From Clostridia bacterium (lineage in GTDB: Bacteria > Bacillota > Clostridia > Oscillospirales > Acutalibacteraceae): a DNA stretch of 64,000 nt. Numbering within the stretch: position 1 is the stretch's first letter; each line of letters begins with the position of its first letter. The stretch covers positions 1-64,000 of the forward strand of contig JAFSFY010000008.1 of assembly GCA_017434985.1 (NCBI GenBank). The letters run 5' to 3'. Below the pieces are notes generated by a model, which saw only the letters and a program-made list of their open reading frames with translations, was not told where the DNA came from and did not search any database. A program made the translations under genes and the position numbers. This document shows, piece after piece, positions 25,315 through 32,694 of this stretch.

Positions 25315-26250
25315 GTGAAAGACAATTTTATAAGAATAGACTTTGATCACATCTTTTCGGTGGACAAGATCATCACCATTTTTCGCATGAATTTTGCGCC
25401 CGATTTCACCTGCGAGGGCGAAAGCCACGATTTTTGGGAAATGGTGTATATTGACGGCGGCGACGTGATGTGCACGGCGGGCAAGCGGCGGTTTTTGATG
25501 AAGGCCGGCGAGGTCACCTTTCACAAGCCGAACGAATACCACACTTTTTCGGGGACGGGAAACAGCACCGCCACCGTGTCGGTCATTTCGTTTGAATGCG
25601 CCAGCGGCGAGATGGATTATTTTGACGGCAAGATCGTATGCCTCAATCACGAGGAAAAGACGTTTTTCCACGCCTTGATGACCGAAGGGTTGTTGGCGTT
25701 TGAGATGGAAGTGCCCAACGACCCGCTGGTGCAACGCTTAAACAAGCGGGAAAACGCGCCGCTTGGCAGCAGCCAGGCGCTGAAAAATCTGTTGGAAGTG
25801 TTTCTCATTCGCTTGCGCCGCAACAAAGAGATCGTGCCGAAAAACGAACGGTATAACTACAAGATCGGCGGCGTGGAAGTATCGCGCGAGGTGAAAGAGT
25901 TGTTGGACATCCTCGCGGAAAACGTGTACGGGCGCCTCACGGTGAGCGATATTGCCGCCAAGATGCATCGAAGTATCAGTACCGTCAACAACCTCTTTTC
26001 CACCTATCAAAAAGGCGGCATTATCCGGTATTTTAATTTTTTGAAGATCGAAGAAGCCAAACGACTGATTCGGGAGACCGAGTTACCGCTCACGCAGATC
26101 GCCGAACAGTTGGCATTTGACACGCCGCAATATTTTTCGCGGTGTTTTCGCGTCTTTGCGGGACAGTCGCCGCAAGAATACAAACGCACCTTAAAAGACT
26201 ACACCCCACCCGTCAGCAACCAAACGCCCGTGGGGTCACGCGAGGCATAA
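25315..26250 (+). CDS. AraC-family transcriptional regulator
   Basis: 311 aa from GTG 25315 (MKDNFIRIDFDHIFSVD), with AAGGAGG upstream. The N-terminal half resembles an AraC-type cupin sensor domain (FHKPNEYHTFSGTG; ligand pocket for a small sugar-type molecule). The C-terminal about 100 residues are a double helix-turn-helix: LTVSDIAAKMHRSISTVNNLF and LPLTQIAEQLAFDTPQYFSRCF, with the family end GQSPQEYKR. It is transcribed away from the glycosidase/transketolase operon, the usual arrangement for a local activator of that operon. Confidence 0.92.
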   Translation: MKDNFIRIDFDHIFSVDKIITIFRMNFAPDFTCEGESHDFWEMVYIDGGDVMCTAGKRRFLMKAGEVTFHKPNEYHTFSGTGNSTATVSVISFECASGEMDYFDGKIVCLNHEEKTFFHALMTEGLLAFEMEVPNDPLVQRLNKRENAPLGSSQALKNLLEVFLIRLRRNKEIVPKNERYNYKIGGVEVSREVKELLDILAENVYGRLTVSDIAAKMHRSISTVNNLFSTYQKGGIIRYFNFLKIEEAKRLIRETELPLTQIAEQLAFDTPQYFSRCFRVFAGQSPQEYKRTLKDYTPPVSNQTPVGSREA

Positions 26251-26397
26251 AAAAACGCTTTCGTCGTCTTGACGAAAGCGTTTTTTGGTTGTTTTCGCGG
26301 CGTTTGATCTCCCGTAACACACAACAAAGCAACACGGTACCGAGCACGGCGGCCAGCAAAAATCGCTGGCGCACATCACTTCCGCTTTGGTTTTCAT
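26236..26397 (-). CDS. Possible small protein after tetR (doubtful)
   Basis: The ATG at 26397 lies 9 bp after AAAGGAG that overlaps the tetR stop region, a strong translation signal. The reading frame gives 53 Cys-rich residues and runs into the terminator at 26250-26286. Another frame of the same DNA codes for a hydrophobic segment (FLLAAVLGTVLLCCVL) followed by basic residues, as in a one-helix membrane protein, so a frameshift after about seven codons is possible. I cannot decide between these. Confidence 0.3.
   Translation of the reverse strand: MKTKAEVMCASDFCWPPCSVPCCFVVCYGRSNAAKTTKKRFRQDDESVFLCLA
26250..26286. terminator. Bidirectional terminator
   Basis: Sixteen-bp perfect stem AAAAAACGCTTTCGTC / complement with a 5-nt loop, between the AraC gene and the tetR unit. 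The A and T ends let it work in both directions. Confidence 0.85.
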
Positions 26398-26408
26398 TGT
26401 CTTCTCCT

Positions 26409-26960
26409 TTATACGGCTGCGAGAAAATACGCGGTGATGGTTTCGGGCGATTCGCGCCGCCCGTTGTCCAGCCACCAACGAATCGTGTCCACAAACACCG
26501 ACGCGATGTGATCTACCCAAAATGCCTCGGGCAACTCGTCACTTTTGCGCGCGGCAAACAGCGGCAACTGCGTGTTGACGAGCTTGATGAGATCGGTTTT
26601 GAAATAGCGCAAAAACAGGTCGTTGCTTTGGCAAGAAAGCAATTCCAACACGTGGTTGTCGTTGCGTTGCAGATGTTGTACCAAATGCAAAAACACCGAA
26701 TCGGGCGCTTCACACGAAAAAATGTGCCGATGGTCGCACGCCTCACCGTGCGCGGCATCGAAAATATGGCAGAACAGTTCTTCACACAATTCTTTGAGCA
26801 AAAATTCTTTGGTTTCAAAATGCGCGTAAAAGGTGGCGCGCCCCACGTCGGCACGGTCAATGATCTCCCCCACCGTGATGTGCGCAAATTCTTTTTGCGA
26901 AAGCAAGGCGGTAAACGCCGCAAAGATCGCTTCCCGCGTTTTGCGTTGCCGTCTGTCCAT
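26409..26960 (-). CDS. TetR-family transcriptional regulator
   Basis: 183 aa, MDRRQRKTREAIFAAFTALL at 26960, AAAGGAG upstream. The N-terminal helix-turn-helix is clear (ITVGEIIDRADVGRATFYAHFETKEFLL). The C-terminal ligand domain resembles TetR_C_8-like regulators (FKTDLIKLVNTQLPL, then VDHIASVFVDTIRWWLDNGRR). It is divergent from the cation exporter gene with 137 bp between the starts, so it probably represses that exporter and itself. The effector is unknown. Confidence 0.9.
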   Translation of the reverse strand: MDRRQRKTREAIFAAFTALLSQKEFAHITVGEIIDRADVGRATFYAHFETKEFLLKELCEELFCHIFDAAHGEACDHRHIFSCEAPDSVFLHLVQHLQRNDNHVLELLSCQSNDLFLRYFKTDLIKLVNTQLPLFAARKSDELPEAFWVDHIASVFVDTIRWWLDNGRRESPETITAYFLAAV

Positions 26961-27011
26961 ATACAGTTTCTCCTTTTTGTTCGGTATCGAATAGGTGCGC
27001 CGTTTTGCTTG

Positions 27012-27040
27012 TTGATTACCGTCACGTTACCGAATATACT
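27012..27040 (+). promoter_or_regulatory. Promoter of the cation exporter, with nearby repeated TAnCGAATr sites
   Basis: TTGATT (27012-27017), 17 bp, TATACT (27035-27040). Three direct repeats of the form TA(T/C/G)CGAAT(A/G) occur at 26985, 27028 and 27047; two flank or overlap the -10 box. They are candidates for the TetR binding sites. Confidence 0.6.
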
Positions 27041-27097
27041 GTTCCATAGCGAATGTATTGTATCGTATTTATGTATAAAAGTCAATGGGGGATCGAC

Positions 27098-27994
27098 ATG
27101 AAAACCACACGAAATATGGCGATTGCATTTTTGCTGAATCTTACCTTTGCCATCTTGGAGGCGGTGGGCGGTATGCTCACCGGCAGTGTCGCGGTATTGT
27201 CCGACGCGGTGCACGATATCGGGGATGCCGCCGGTATCGGATTGTCGCTGTTTTTGGAAAAGAAAAGCGGTCAACGCCCCGACGAACGGTACACCTACGG
27301 TTACGGGCGCTATTCGGTCATCGGCAGTGTGATCGTCACCCTCATTTTGTTGATCGGTTCGGTGTCGGTCGTCATCGGGGCGGTGCGCCGTTTGATCACA
27401 CCAACCGCCATTCACTACGACGGGATGATCGTGTTGGCCATCGTCGGTGTTCTTGTAAACGGCAGCGCCGCGTTTTTCACCCGCGAGGGAGATTCGCTCA
27501 ACCAAAAAGCGGTCAATCTGCATATGCTCGAGGATGTGCTCGGTTGGATCGTGGTGTTGTGCGGTGCCGTGGTGATGCGATTTACCGATTGGACCTTTAT
27601 CGACCCGCTGTTGTCCATCGGCGTGGCGATCTTCGTGTTGGTCAACGCCCTGCGCAACCTAAAAGAAGCGCTGGATCTGTTTTTGGAGAAAACGCCGCAC
27701 GGGTTGGACGTGGACGAGATAAAAGCGCATCTCACCTCGCTTGACGGTGTCGCCGACGTACATCACGTTCATCTGTGGAGTATGGACGGGCATCAACATT
27801 TTGCCACTCTGCACGTAGTGACCGACGGCAACCCTCATCTCATCAAGGAAGCGGTGCGCGCCGAACTGCGCGAACACGGCATCAGCCACGCGACCTTGGA
27901 GCTGGAAACGGTGGACGAGGTGTGTGCGGAAGAACACTGCCATCCTACCGCCACCACCCACGCAGGGCATCATCATCACCATCATCATCATTAA
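27098..27994 (+). CDS. Cation diffusion facilitator (CDF) family transporter
   Basis: 298 aa from ATG 27098 (MKTTRNMAIAFLLN); GGGGGA is 5 bp upstream, and the earlier ATG at 27053 has none. Six membrane segments, with the metal site SDAVHDIGDAAG in helix 2 (residues about 40-55) and the matching LEDVLGW in helix 5 (HxxxD-type partner reads MLEDVLG). A cytosolic C-terminal domain has VHHVHLWSMDGHQHFATLHV. The protein ends in a run of eight His after HPTATTHAG, probably a metal-binding tail. It would export Zn2+, Co2+, Fe2+ or Mn2+ from the cytosol. Divergent tetR gene likely controls it. Confidence 0.92.
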   Translation: MKTTRNMAIAFLLNLTFAILEAVGGMLTGSVAVLSDAVHDIGDAAGIGLSLFLEKKSGQRPDERYTYGYGRYSVIGSVIVTLILLIGSVSVVIGAVRRLITPTAIHYDGMIVLAIVGVLVNGSAAFFTREGDSLNQKAVNLHMLEDVLGWIVVLCGAVVMRFTDWTFIDPLLSIGVAIFVLVNALRNLKEALDLFLEKTPHGLDVDEIKAHLTSLDGVADVHHVHLWSMDGHQHFATLHVVTDGNPHLIKEAVRAELREHGISHATLELETVDEVCAEEHCHPTATTHAGHHHHHHHH

Positions 27995-27995
27995 A

Positions 27996-28031
27996 AACCG
28001 CGCAGACAAGAAAAAACTTGTCTGCGCGGTT
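27996..28031. terminator. Bidirectional terminator
   Basis: Fifteen-bp perfect stem AACCGCGCAGACAAG / complement with loop AAAAAA between the converging exporter and aldo/keto reductase genes. Confidence 0.85.
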
Positions 28032-28037
28032 GCTTTT

Positions 28038-29030
28038 TTACAACACGATATCGTCAATGCATTTGAGTTGTTCCGCCGTGAAGGGAGCCGCGTGAACGGC
28101 ACCGATGTTATCGAGAATTTGTTCGGGTTTGGATGCGCCAATCAACACGCTCGTCACTTCGGGCGTTTTGAGCACCCACGCCAACGCCATTTGCGCCAGC
28201 GTTTCACCACGCTCCTCTGCAATACCGTTGAGAGCGTTGATCTTTTCCACCATTTCGGCAGTGATGTGGCTTTCTTTCAAAAAAATACCGCTGGTTTTCA
28301 CGCGGCTGTCAACGGGAATGCCGTGCAAATAGCGGTTGGTGAGCAACCCCTGCGCCAACGGGCTAAACACGATAACCCCCTTCTTTTCGCGATGCGCTTC
28401 ACCGAGCAACCCGTTTTGTTCCACCGTGCGATCCAAAATGGAATAGCGGTTTTGGTTGATAACAAACGGGCAATGGAGCGACCGCAAAATGGCGGCGGCC
28501 CGTTTCATCGTCGGCCCATCGTAGTTGGAAAGACCCGCATACAACGCTTTGCCGCTTTTCACCGCGGTGTCAAGCGCCCCCATCGTCTCCTCCAACGGGG
28601 TGTTCGGATCGGGACGGTGATGATAAAAAATATCCACGTAATCGAGATTCAGGCGTTTTAAACTCTGATCCAAACTGGAAAGGAGATATTTGCGACTGCC
28701 GAAATCACCATACGGCCCTTTCCACATAAAATATCCCGCTTTGGTGCTGATCACCATTTCATCGCGGTGGGCCACCATATCGTCGTGCAAAATTTTGCCG
28801 AAATTGATTTCCGCCGTGCCGACCGCAGGTTGTCCGTAGTTGTTGGCAATGTCAAAATGGGTGATGCCGTTGTCAAACGCGGTAAAACACAATTGCCGCA
28901 TATTCTCAAAATCGTCGTTTGCACCAAAGTTGTGCCACAACCCCAGCGAAACGAGAGGGAGTTTTAATCCGCTTTCACCACAGTGGTTATACACCATCGA
29001 ATCGTATCGTGCAGGAGACGCATTATACAT
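28038..29030 (-). CDS. Aldo/keto reductase (YghZ-like)
   Basis: 330 aa, MYNASPARYDSMVYNHCGESG at 29030, AAAGGTG upstream. It has the NADPH-dependent aldo/keto reductase tetrad: Asp and Tyr in HFDIANNYG near residue 55, Lys in STKAGY near 95, His in DIFYHHRPD near 135. The C-terminal VLIGASKPEQILDNI block binds the cofactor. The closest known type is the L-glyceraldehyde-3-phosphate/methylglyoxal reductase group (GQPAVGTAEINFGKIL is typical). Probably detoxifies reactive aldehydes. Monocistronic between two terminators. Confidence 0.9.
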   Translation of the reverse strand: MYNASPARYDSMVYNHCGESGLKLPLVSLGLWHNFGANDDFENMRQLCFTAFDNGITHFDIANNYGQPAVGTAEINFGKILHDDMVAHRDEMVISTKAGYFMWKGPYGDFGSRKYLLSSLDQSLKRLNLDYVDIFYHHRPDPNTPLEETMGALDTAVKSGKALYAGLSNYDGPTMKRAAAILRSLHCPFVINQNRYSILDRTVEQNGLLGEAHREKKGVIVFSPLAQGLLTNRYLHGIPVDSRVKTSGIFLKESHITAEMVEKINALNGIAEERGETLAQMALAWVLKTPEVTSVLIGASKPEQILDNIGAVHAAPFTAEQLKCIDDIVL

Positions 29031-29051
29031 ATTTCTACACCTTTCTTATCA

Positions 29052-29087
29052 AAAAAGCCCACAAAACAAGGTTTTGACGGGCTTTTT
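29052..29087 (-). terminator. Terminator of nrdR
   Basis: AAAAAGCCC...GGGCTTTTT stem with an inner CAAAAC/GTTTTG helix, directly after the nrdR stop on the minus strand. Confidence 0.7.
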
Positions 29088-29090
29088 GTA

Positions 29091-29543
29091 TCATTTTTCG
29101 ATTAACTTGCTGATTTCCGCTTGGAACGAACTGATGTCGGTAAACTGACGGTACACCGACGCAAAGCGCACGTAGGCCACCTCATCAATGTCTTTGAGCG
29201 CATCCATTACGTATTCGCCGATCTGCTCGGTCGACACTTCGCGCGCGAGCGAATTTTGGATGGTCGCTTCGATGTCGTTCACCACATTTTCGAGCGTTTG
29301 CATCGGCACGTGCCGTTTTTGACAAGCGCGCACCATACCGCTCATGAGTTTGCCGCGGTCAAACAGTTCGCGCGACCCGTCTTTCTTCACCACGACAAGC
29401 GGCACACTTTCGACGATCTCGTACGTCGTAAACCGTTTGGCGCACGACAGACATTCGCGACGACGACGAATACGCGTTCCTTCGTCCGTCGGACGAGAGT
29501 CAATTACCTTACTGTCTTCCACACCGCAAAAGGGACATTTCAT
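29091..29543 (-). CDS. nrdR: Transcriptional repressor NrdR
   Basis: 150 aa, the usual length. ATG 29543 ([18 protein letters not shown]) is chosen because AAAGGAG is 9 bp upstream; ATG 29549 is too close. A zinc ribbon with CPFC and CLSC (residues 3-34) is followed by the ATP-cone domain ([19 protein letters not shown]...[30 protein letters not shown]). NrdR senses ATP/dATP and represses ribonucleotide reductase genes; the dataset shows no nrd gene in the window. An NrdR box covers its own promoter, so autoregulation is likely. Confidence 0.96.
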   Translation of the reverse strand: MKCPFCGVEDSKVIDSRPTDEGTRIRRRRECLSCAKRFTTYEIVESVPLVVVKKDGSRELFDRGKLMSGMVRACQKRHVPMQTLENVVNDIEATIQNSLAREVSTEQIGEYVMDALKDIDEVAYVRFASVYRQFTDISSFQAEISKLIEK

Positions 29544-29587
29544 AGTCATTCGCTCCTTTCGGTATTTGGCGCGACACGCCAAACTGC

Positions 29588-29628
29588 ACACTATATGTAG
29601 TATATCACAACCCATTAGAAAAGTGCAA
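29588..29628 (-). promoter_or_regulatory. nrdR promoter with an NrdR box
   Basis: Minus-strand -35 TTGCAC (29628-29623), 18 bp, -10 TATACT (29604-29599). The 16-bp plus-strand site ACACTATATGTAGTAT (29588-29603) fits the NrdR-box consensus acaCwAtATaTwGtgt at all strongly conserved positions and overlaps the -10 box. A second box, commonly spaced about three helical turns away, is not seen. Confidence 0.65.
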
Positions 29629-29656
29629 GAATTTTTTTAAAACGCGCATACTAACC

Positions 29657-30244
29657 GTGGTGATGGTTGTGTATACACATATAAAACGGTTATTGGACGT
29701 GCTGCTTTCCTGCACGCTTCTCACGATATTATCTCCCGTTTTCTTTGCGGTAATGTTCGCGGTCAATCTGGAAGCCAAAGGCAACATCTTTTTCAAGCAA
29801 CGGCGTATGGGGCAAAACGGACGTCCGTTTACCATTTATAAATTTCGTACCATGCATCCCGACGCGCCGCACAACGTGGCTTCCCACGATCTTACCGACG
29901 CCAAACGCTTTATCTCCCCCATCGGACGGTTTTTGCGCATCACGAGTTTGGACGAATTGCCGCAACTGCTCAACGTACTCAAAGGCGATATGAGTTTTGT
30001 GGGGCCGCGTCCCGTTATTTTGCAAGAGACCGCGTTGTTGGCACTGCGCCACGAAGTGGGAGCCGACCGCGTGCGCCCGGGTATTACGGGGTTGGCACAA
30101 ATTTGCGGGCGCGATCACGTTTGTGACCTGCAAAAAGCCGCCTACGACGGCCTCTACGCGCGGCACTGCTGTTTCGGGTTGGACCTGCGCATTTTACTCT
30201 GCTCGGTCAAATACGTGCTCAAACGCGAAGACGTTTGTTTGTGA
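29657..30244 (+). CDS. Bacterial sugar transferase (undecaprenyl-phosphate glycosyl-1-phosphate transferase)
   Basis: 195 aa. It is the short, single-helix form of the WcaJ/PglC family: N-terminal membrane segment (LLDVLLSCTLLTILSPVFFAVMF) followed by the family signature IFFKQRRMGQNGRPFTIYKFRTM, then the catalytic DE in SLDELPQLLNVLKGDMSFVGPRP and RPGITGLAQICGRD. It attaches the first sugar phosphate to the lipid carrier for exopolysaccharide or glycan assembly at the inner membrane. The start is uncertain: GTG 29657, GTG 29660 or ATG 29663, none with a good binding site. No other glycan genes are adjacent. Confidence 0.9.
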   Translation: MVMVVYTHIKRLLDVLLSCTLLTILSPVFFAVMFAVNLEAKGNIFFKQRRMGQNGRPFTIYKFRTMHPDAPHNVASHDLTDAKRFISPIGRFLRITSLDELPQLLNVLKGDMSFVGPRPVILQETALLALRHEVGADRVRPGITGLAQICGRDHVCDLQKAAYDGLYARHCCFGLDLRILLCSVKYVLKREDVCL

Positions 30245-30290
30245 CGGGACATGCCCGTTTTGCATACCGTGATAAACGGGAGGGATGGGC

Positions 30291-31361
30291 ATGGAACAAA
30301 CGAACAATCCGTTGCGCTTTTTTTCGGGAAGCAGTACCCCCGTGGGATTTTGGGGTGCCGCGTCGCAGTTATACGACCCGTTTGACGGGTGGCGGGTATA
30401 TTTGCTCAAAGGGGGTGCGGGGTCGGGAAAGTCCACCTTTTTGAAAAACGTGACCGCTCGCGCGGGCGACGAGGCCGAGGTATTTTATTGCAGTGCCGAT
30501 CCGCTGTCACTTGACGCGGTGCGTGTGCCGTCAAAAAAGCTGTTGGTGCTGGACGCCACCGCGCCGCACGCGGTGGAGCCGCAGTTGTGGGGAGCGTGTG
30601 AACAACTCGTTCCGCTTTCACTGTGTGCAGACGAAACCCTTTTATATGAACAACGCGAGTCACTTGTTCGATTGGCGCGCGAAAAAGAAGCGTGCCACCG
30701 CCGTTGTCGGCGTTTACTCGGCAGTGCGGCATCGCTGCTTTCCGAGAATCGCCGCGCCGTGCGAGAACGGTTAGACGAACGAGCACTGGCCTCCGTTGCC
30801 ACAAATTTGGCCAAACAGGAATGGAGCCGAACGGGTGACGAAGGATGCGAGGAGAGGCTCCCTCTCAGTGCTGTCACCCCCGATGGTTTTGTCACTTTAT
30901 TTGAAACGGTGCAGGCCTGTTGTCCGCGTATTTACGTGTTGCGTGACGAACACGGTGCCGCCGCCAAATTGTTGCAACTGCTCAAAACCAAAGCCGTAGC
31001 AGACGGACAACACGTATGCCTCTCTCCCTCGCCGCTCTTCCCCGACACGGCCATCGAACATCTGTGGTTGCCGCAACTCGGCACCGCCTTTCTCACTGCC
31101 AACCGCCTGCAACCCGTTGAGTTCCCCGTCTACCGTCGTTTGCATATGGCACGATTTTACGAAGAAGAGGCGTTGCGGGAACACCGTAACCAACTCACCT
31201 TCCGCGAAAAAACGGCGCAGGAACTGCTGAGCGGTGCGGTTGCCGCTTTGGCCGAAGCGCGAAACTTTCACAAAGAGATGGAAGCCCACACCGCCGCGGC
31301 TACCGACTGGCCGGCGGTTTCGCGAATGTGCGACACGTTTTTGGAAAGAATGGATATATAG
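30291..31361 (+). CDS. P-loop ATPase, PRK06851-like
   Basis: 356 aa; ATG 30291 (MEQTNNPLRFFSGSSTPVGF) has GGGAGGG 6 bp upstream. Walker A GGAGSGKST near residue 42 within YLLKGGAGSGKSTFLK, then FYCSADPLSLDAVRVPSKKLLVLDATAPH, the arrangement of the uncharacterised PRK06851-type ATPases of spore-forming Firmicutes. A second part contains VLRDEHGAAAKLLQLL and SPSPLFPD. Normal family length is about 360, so it is complete. Function unknown; a role in sporulating cells is suspected for the family. It is 46 bp downstream of the sugar transferase and may share its transcript. Confidence 0.7.
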   Translation: MEQTNNPLRFFSGSSTPVGFWGAASQLYDPFDGWRVYLLKGGAGSGKSTFLKNVTARAGDEAEVFYCSADPLSLDAVRVPSKKLLVLDATAPHAVEPQLWGACEQLVPLSLCADETLLYEQRESLVRLAREKEACHRRCRRLLGSAASLLSENRRAVRERLDERALASVATNLAKQEWSRTGDEGCEERLPLSAVTPDGFVTLFETVQACCPRIYVLRDEHGAAAKLLQLLKTKAVADGQHVCLSPSPLFPDTAIEHLWLPQLGTAFLTANRLQPVEFPVYRRLHMARFYEEEALREHRNQLTFREKTAQELLSGAVAALAEARNFHKEMEAHTAAATDWPAVSRMCDTFLERMDI

Positions 31362-31391
31362 TAAAATCGCCGACACGTTGTGTCGGCGATT
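31361..31391. terminator. Bidirectional terminator
   Basis: AAAATCGCCGACAC / GTGTCGGCGATTTT with a 3-nt loop, between the ATPase and yitT-like genes. Confidence 0.8.
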
Positions 31392-31397
31392 TTGCTT

Positions 31398-32303
31398 TTA
31401 TCGTTCTTCGCTGGTGGATTTGAAGCCTTTGCCGAATACTTGGTCGGTGGCGGTGATGATGATAAAGGCATCGGGGTCGATGGACACCACCAAACGGCGC
31501 AAGGTGTACAGTTGCGGGCGACGAAGCGCGCACAAAAGCACCCGCCGTTTTTCGCCGCTGTAAGCGCCCTCGCTTTCGAGTTTGGTGCATCCGCGCCCGA
31601 GTTGGTTCACGATTGCTTCGGCGATCTCGTCGTCCTTGGTGCTCATGATCATCGCCATTTTGCCCGCGTCACCGCCGTATACCAACGCATCCAACACGGT
31701 GGAGGACACGAACACCAAAATGACGGCGTACATTGCGGCGGTCACCCCAAAAGTGAACGCACCCACCGCAATGACGATGGCATCCACAATCAAGATCAGA
31801 CGACCGACCGACAAATGCGGGAAACGGCGTTCAAACAACCGCGCGACAATTTCGCTGCCACCGGTACACGCGCCGCGCATAAAGAGAAGTCCCAGACCGA
31901 GTCCCATCAGTAAACCGCCGAAAATGGGGACCAACAACGGGTCGCTGTCGCCGATATAGGCGGGCACACCGAGGGCGGTAAACAGGTCGATCGCCACCGA
32001 CGACCACACCGTGCAGATAAGGGTGCGAACCGTAAAGGCGCGACCGCCTTTAAACCACGATGCGATAAACAGCGGCACGTTCATTGCCAAGATGGCAGTA
32101 CCGATGGGCAGGGCGTGAAAATAGTGATGCAAAATGGTGGCCACACCCGTAAGCCCACCCGGCGCAATGGCGTTAGGGGCGGTGAAAATGACCACCGACA
32201 GCGCGTAGCACGCACCGCCGACAAGGTAAAAGAAAAGATCAACAAGCGTGAAGATCGGCCGCCTTTTGGCACGCGGCCGTTTTTCTTTTTTCCGTTTAGG
32301 CAT
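31398..32303 (-). CDS. YitT family membrane protein (DUF161/DUF2179)
   Basis: 301 aa. A basic N-terminus (MPKRKKEKRPRAKRR) is followed by about five membrane segments, including FYLVGGACYALSVVIFTAPNAIAPGGLTGV and GGLLMGLGLGLLFMRGACTGGSEIVARL, the characteristic YitT patterns. The cytosolic C-terminal DUF2179 domain contains GRGCTKLESEGAYSGEKRRVLLC and SIDPDAFIIIT. The family is common in Firmicutes and of unknown transport function. The start overlaps the mrnC stop by 8 bp, so it ends the obg-mrnC-yitT operon. Confidence 0.93.
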   Translation of the reverse strand: MPKRKKEKRPRAKRRPIFTLVDLFFYLVGGACYALSVVIFTAPNAIAPGGLTGVATILHHYFHALPIGTAILAMNVPLFIASWFKGGRAFTVRTLICTVWSSVAIDLFTALGVPAYIGDSDPLLVPIFGGLLMGLGLGLLFMRGACTGGSEIVARLFERRFPHLSVGRLILIVDAIVIAVGAFTFGVTAAMYAVILVFVSSTVLDALVYGGDAGKMAMIMSTKDDEIAEAIVNQLGRGCTKLESEGAYSGEKRRVLLCALRRPQLYTLRRLVVSIDPDAFIIITATDQVFGKGFKSTSEER

Positions 32304-32691
32304 CGTAATCCTCCACGATCAGATTGAACAGTTCCCGCACGCGGGCAATGTCGCCCGACAAATACAGATAGCCGAACAACGCTTCCAGCCCCGTGGCTTT
32401 GTGGTAACCGTTGCCGCTACGCGAAGTATGGGCGTTGCGCCCGCGTTTATACACCGCGAGTTCGTTTTCGGTGAAATGTTCCATCAGTTTATCCACCGCG
32501 GCGGCCTGCGCCTCGGCACGCACCTGCGTGACCGACAACTTATGCAGTTCTTTGTTGGGACGATTGGCAAGCGACACCAGCCGCTCGCGCACCATCAGTT
32601 CGTATACGCCGTCCCCCACAAACGCAAGGTTTAAGGGGCTGACGGTGCGCAGATCCACGTCCATCGGCAACAAGCGTTCCATACGTTTCAC
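32296..32691 (-). CDS. mrnC: Mini-ribonuclease 3
   Basis: 131 aa, the RNase III catalytic domain alone without a double-stranded RNA-binding domain: LNLAFVGDGVYELMVRERL near residue 20 and RGRNAHTSRSG(N)GYHKATGLEALFGYLYLSGD. It matures 23S rRNA ends in Firmicutes. It starts 3 bp after the obg stop, so the two are coupled, and it overlaps the yitT-like gene by 8 bp. In B. subtilis the gene follows cysS; here it follows obg, a different context. Confidence 0.93.
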   Translation of the reverse strand: MKRMERLLPMDVDLRTVSPLNLAFVGDGVYELMVRERLVSLANRPNKELHKLSVTQVRAEAQAAAVDKLMEHFTENELAVYKRGRNAHTSRSGNGYHKATGLEALFGYLYLSGDIARVRELFNLIVEDYDA

Positions 32692-32694
32692 CTT

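Noticed and set aside
24202-25734. A 510-aa version of the Gfo/Idh/MocA gene
   Set aside because: The first 176 residues are antisense to the AraC gene; the strong binding site supports the start at 25206.
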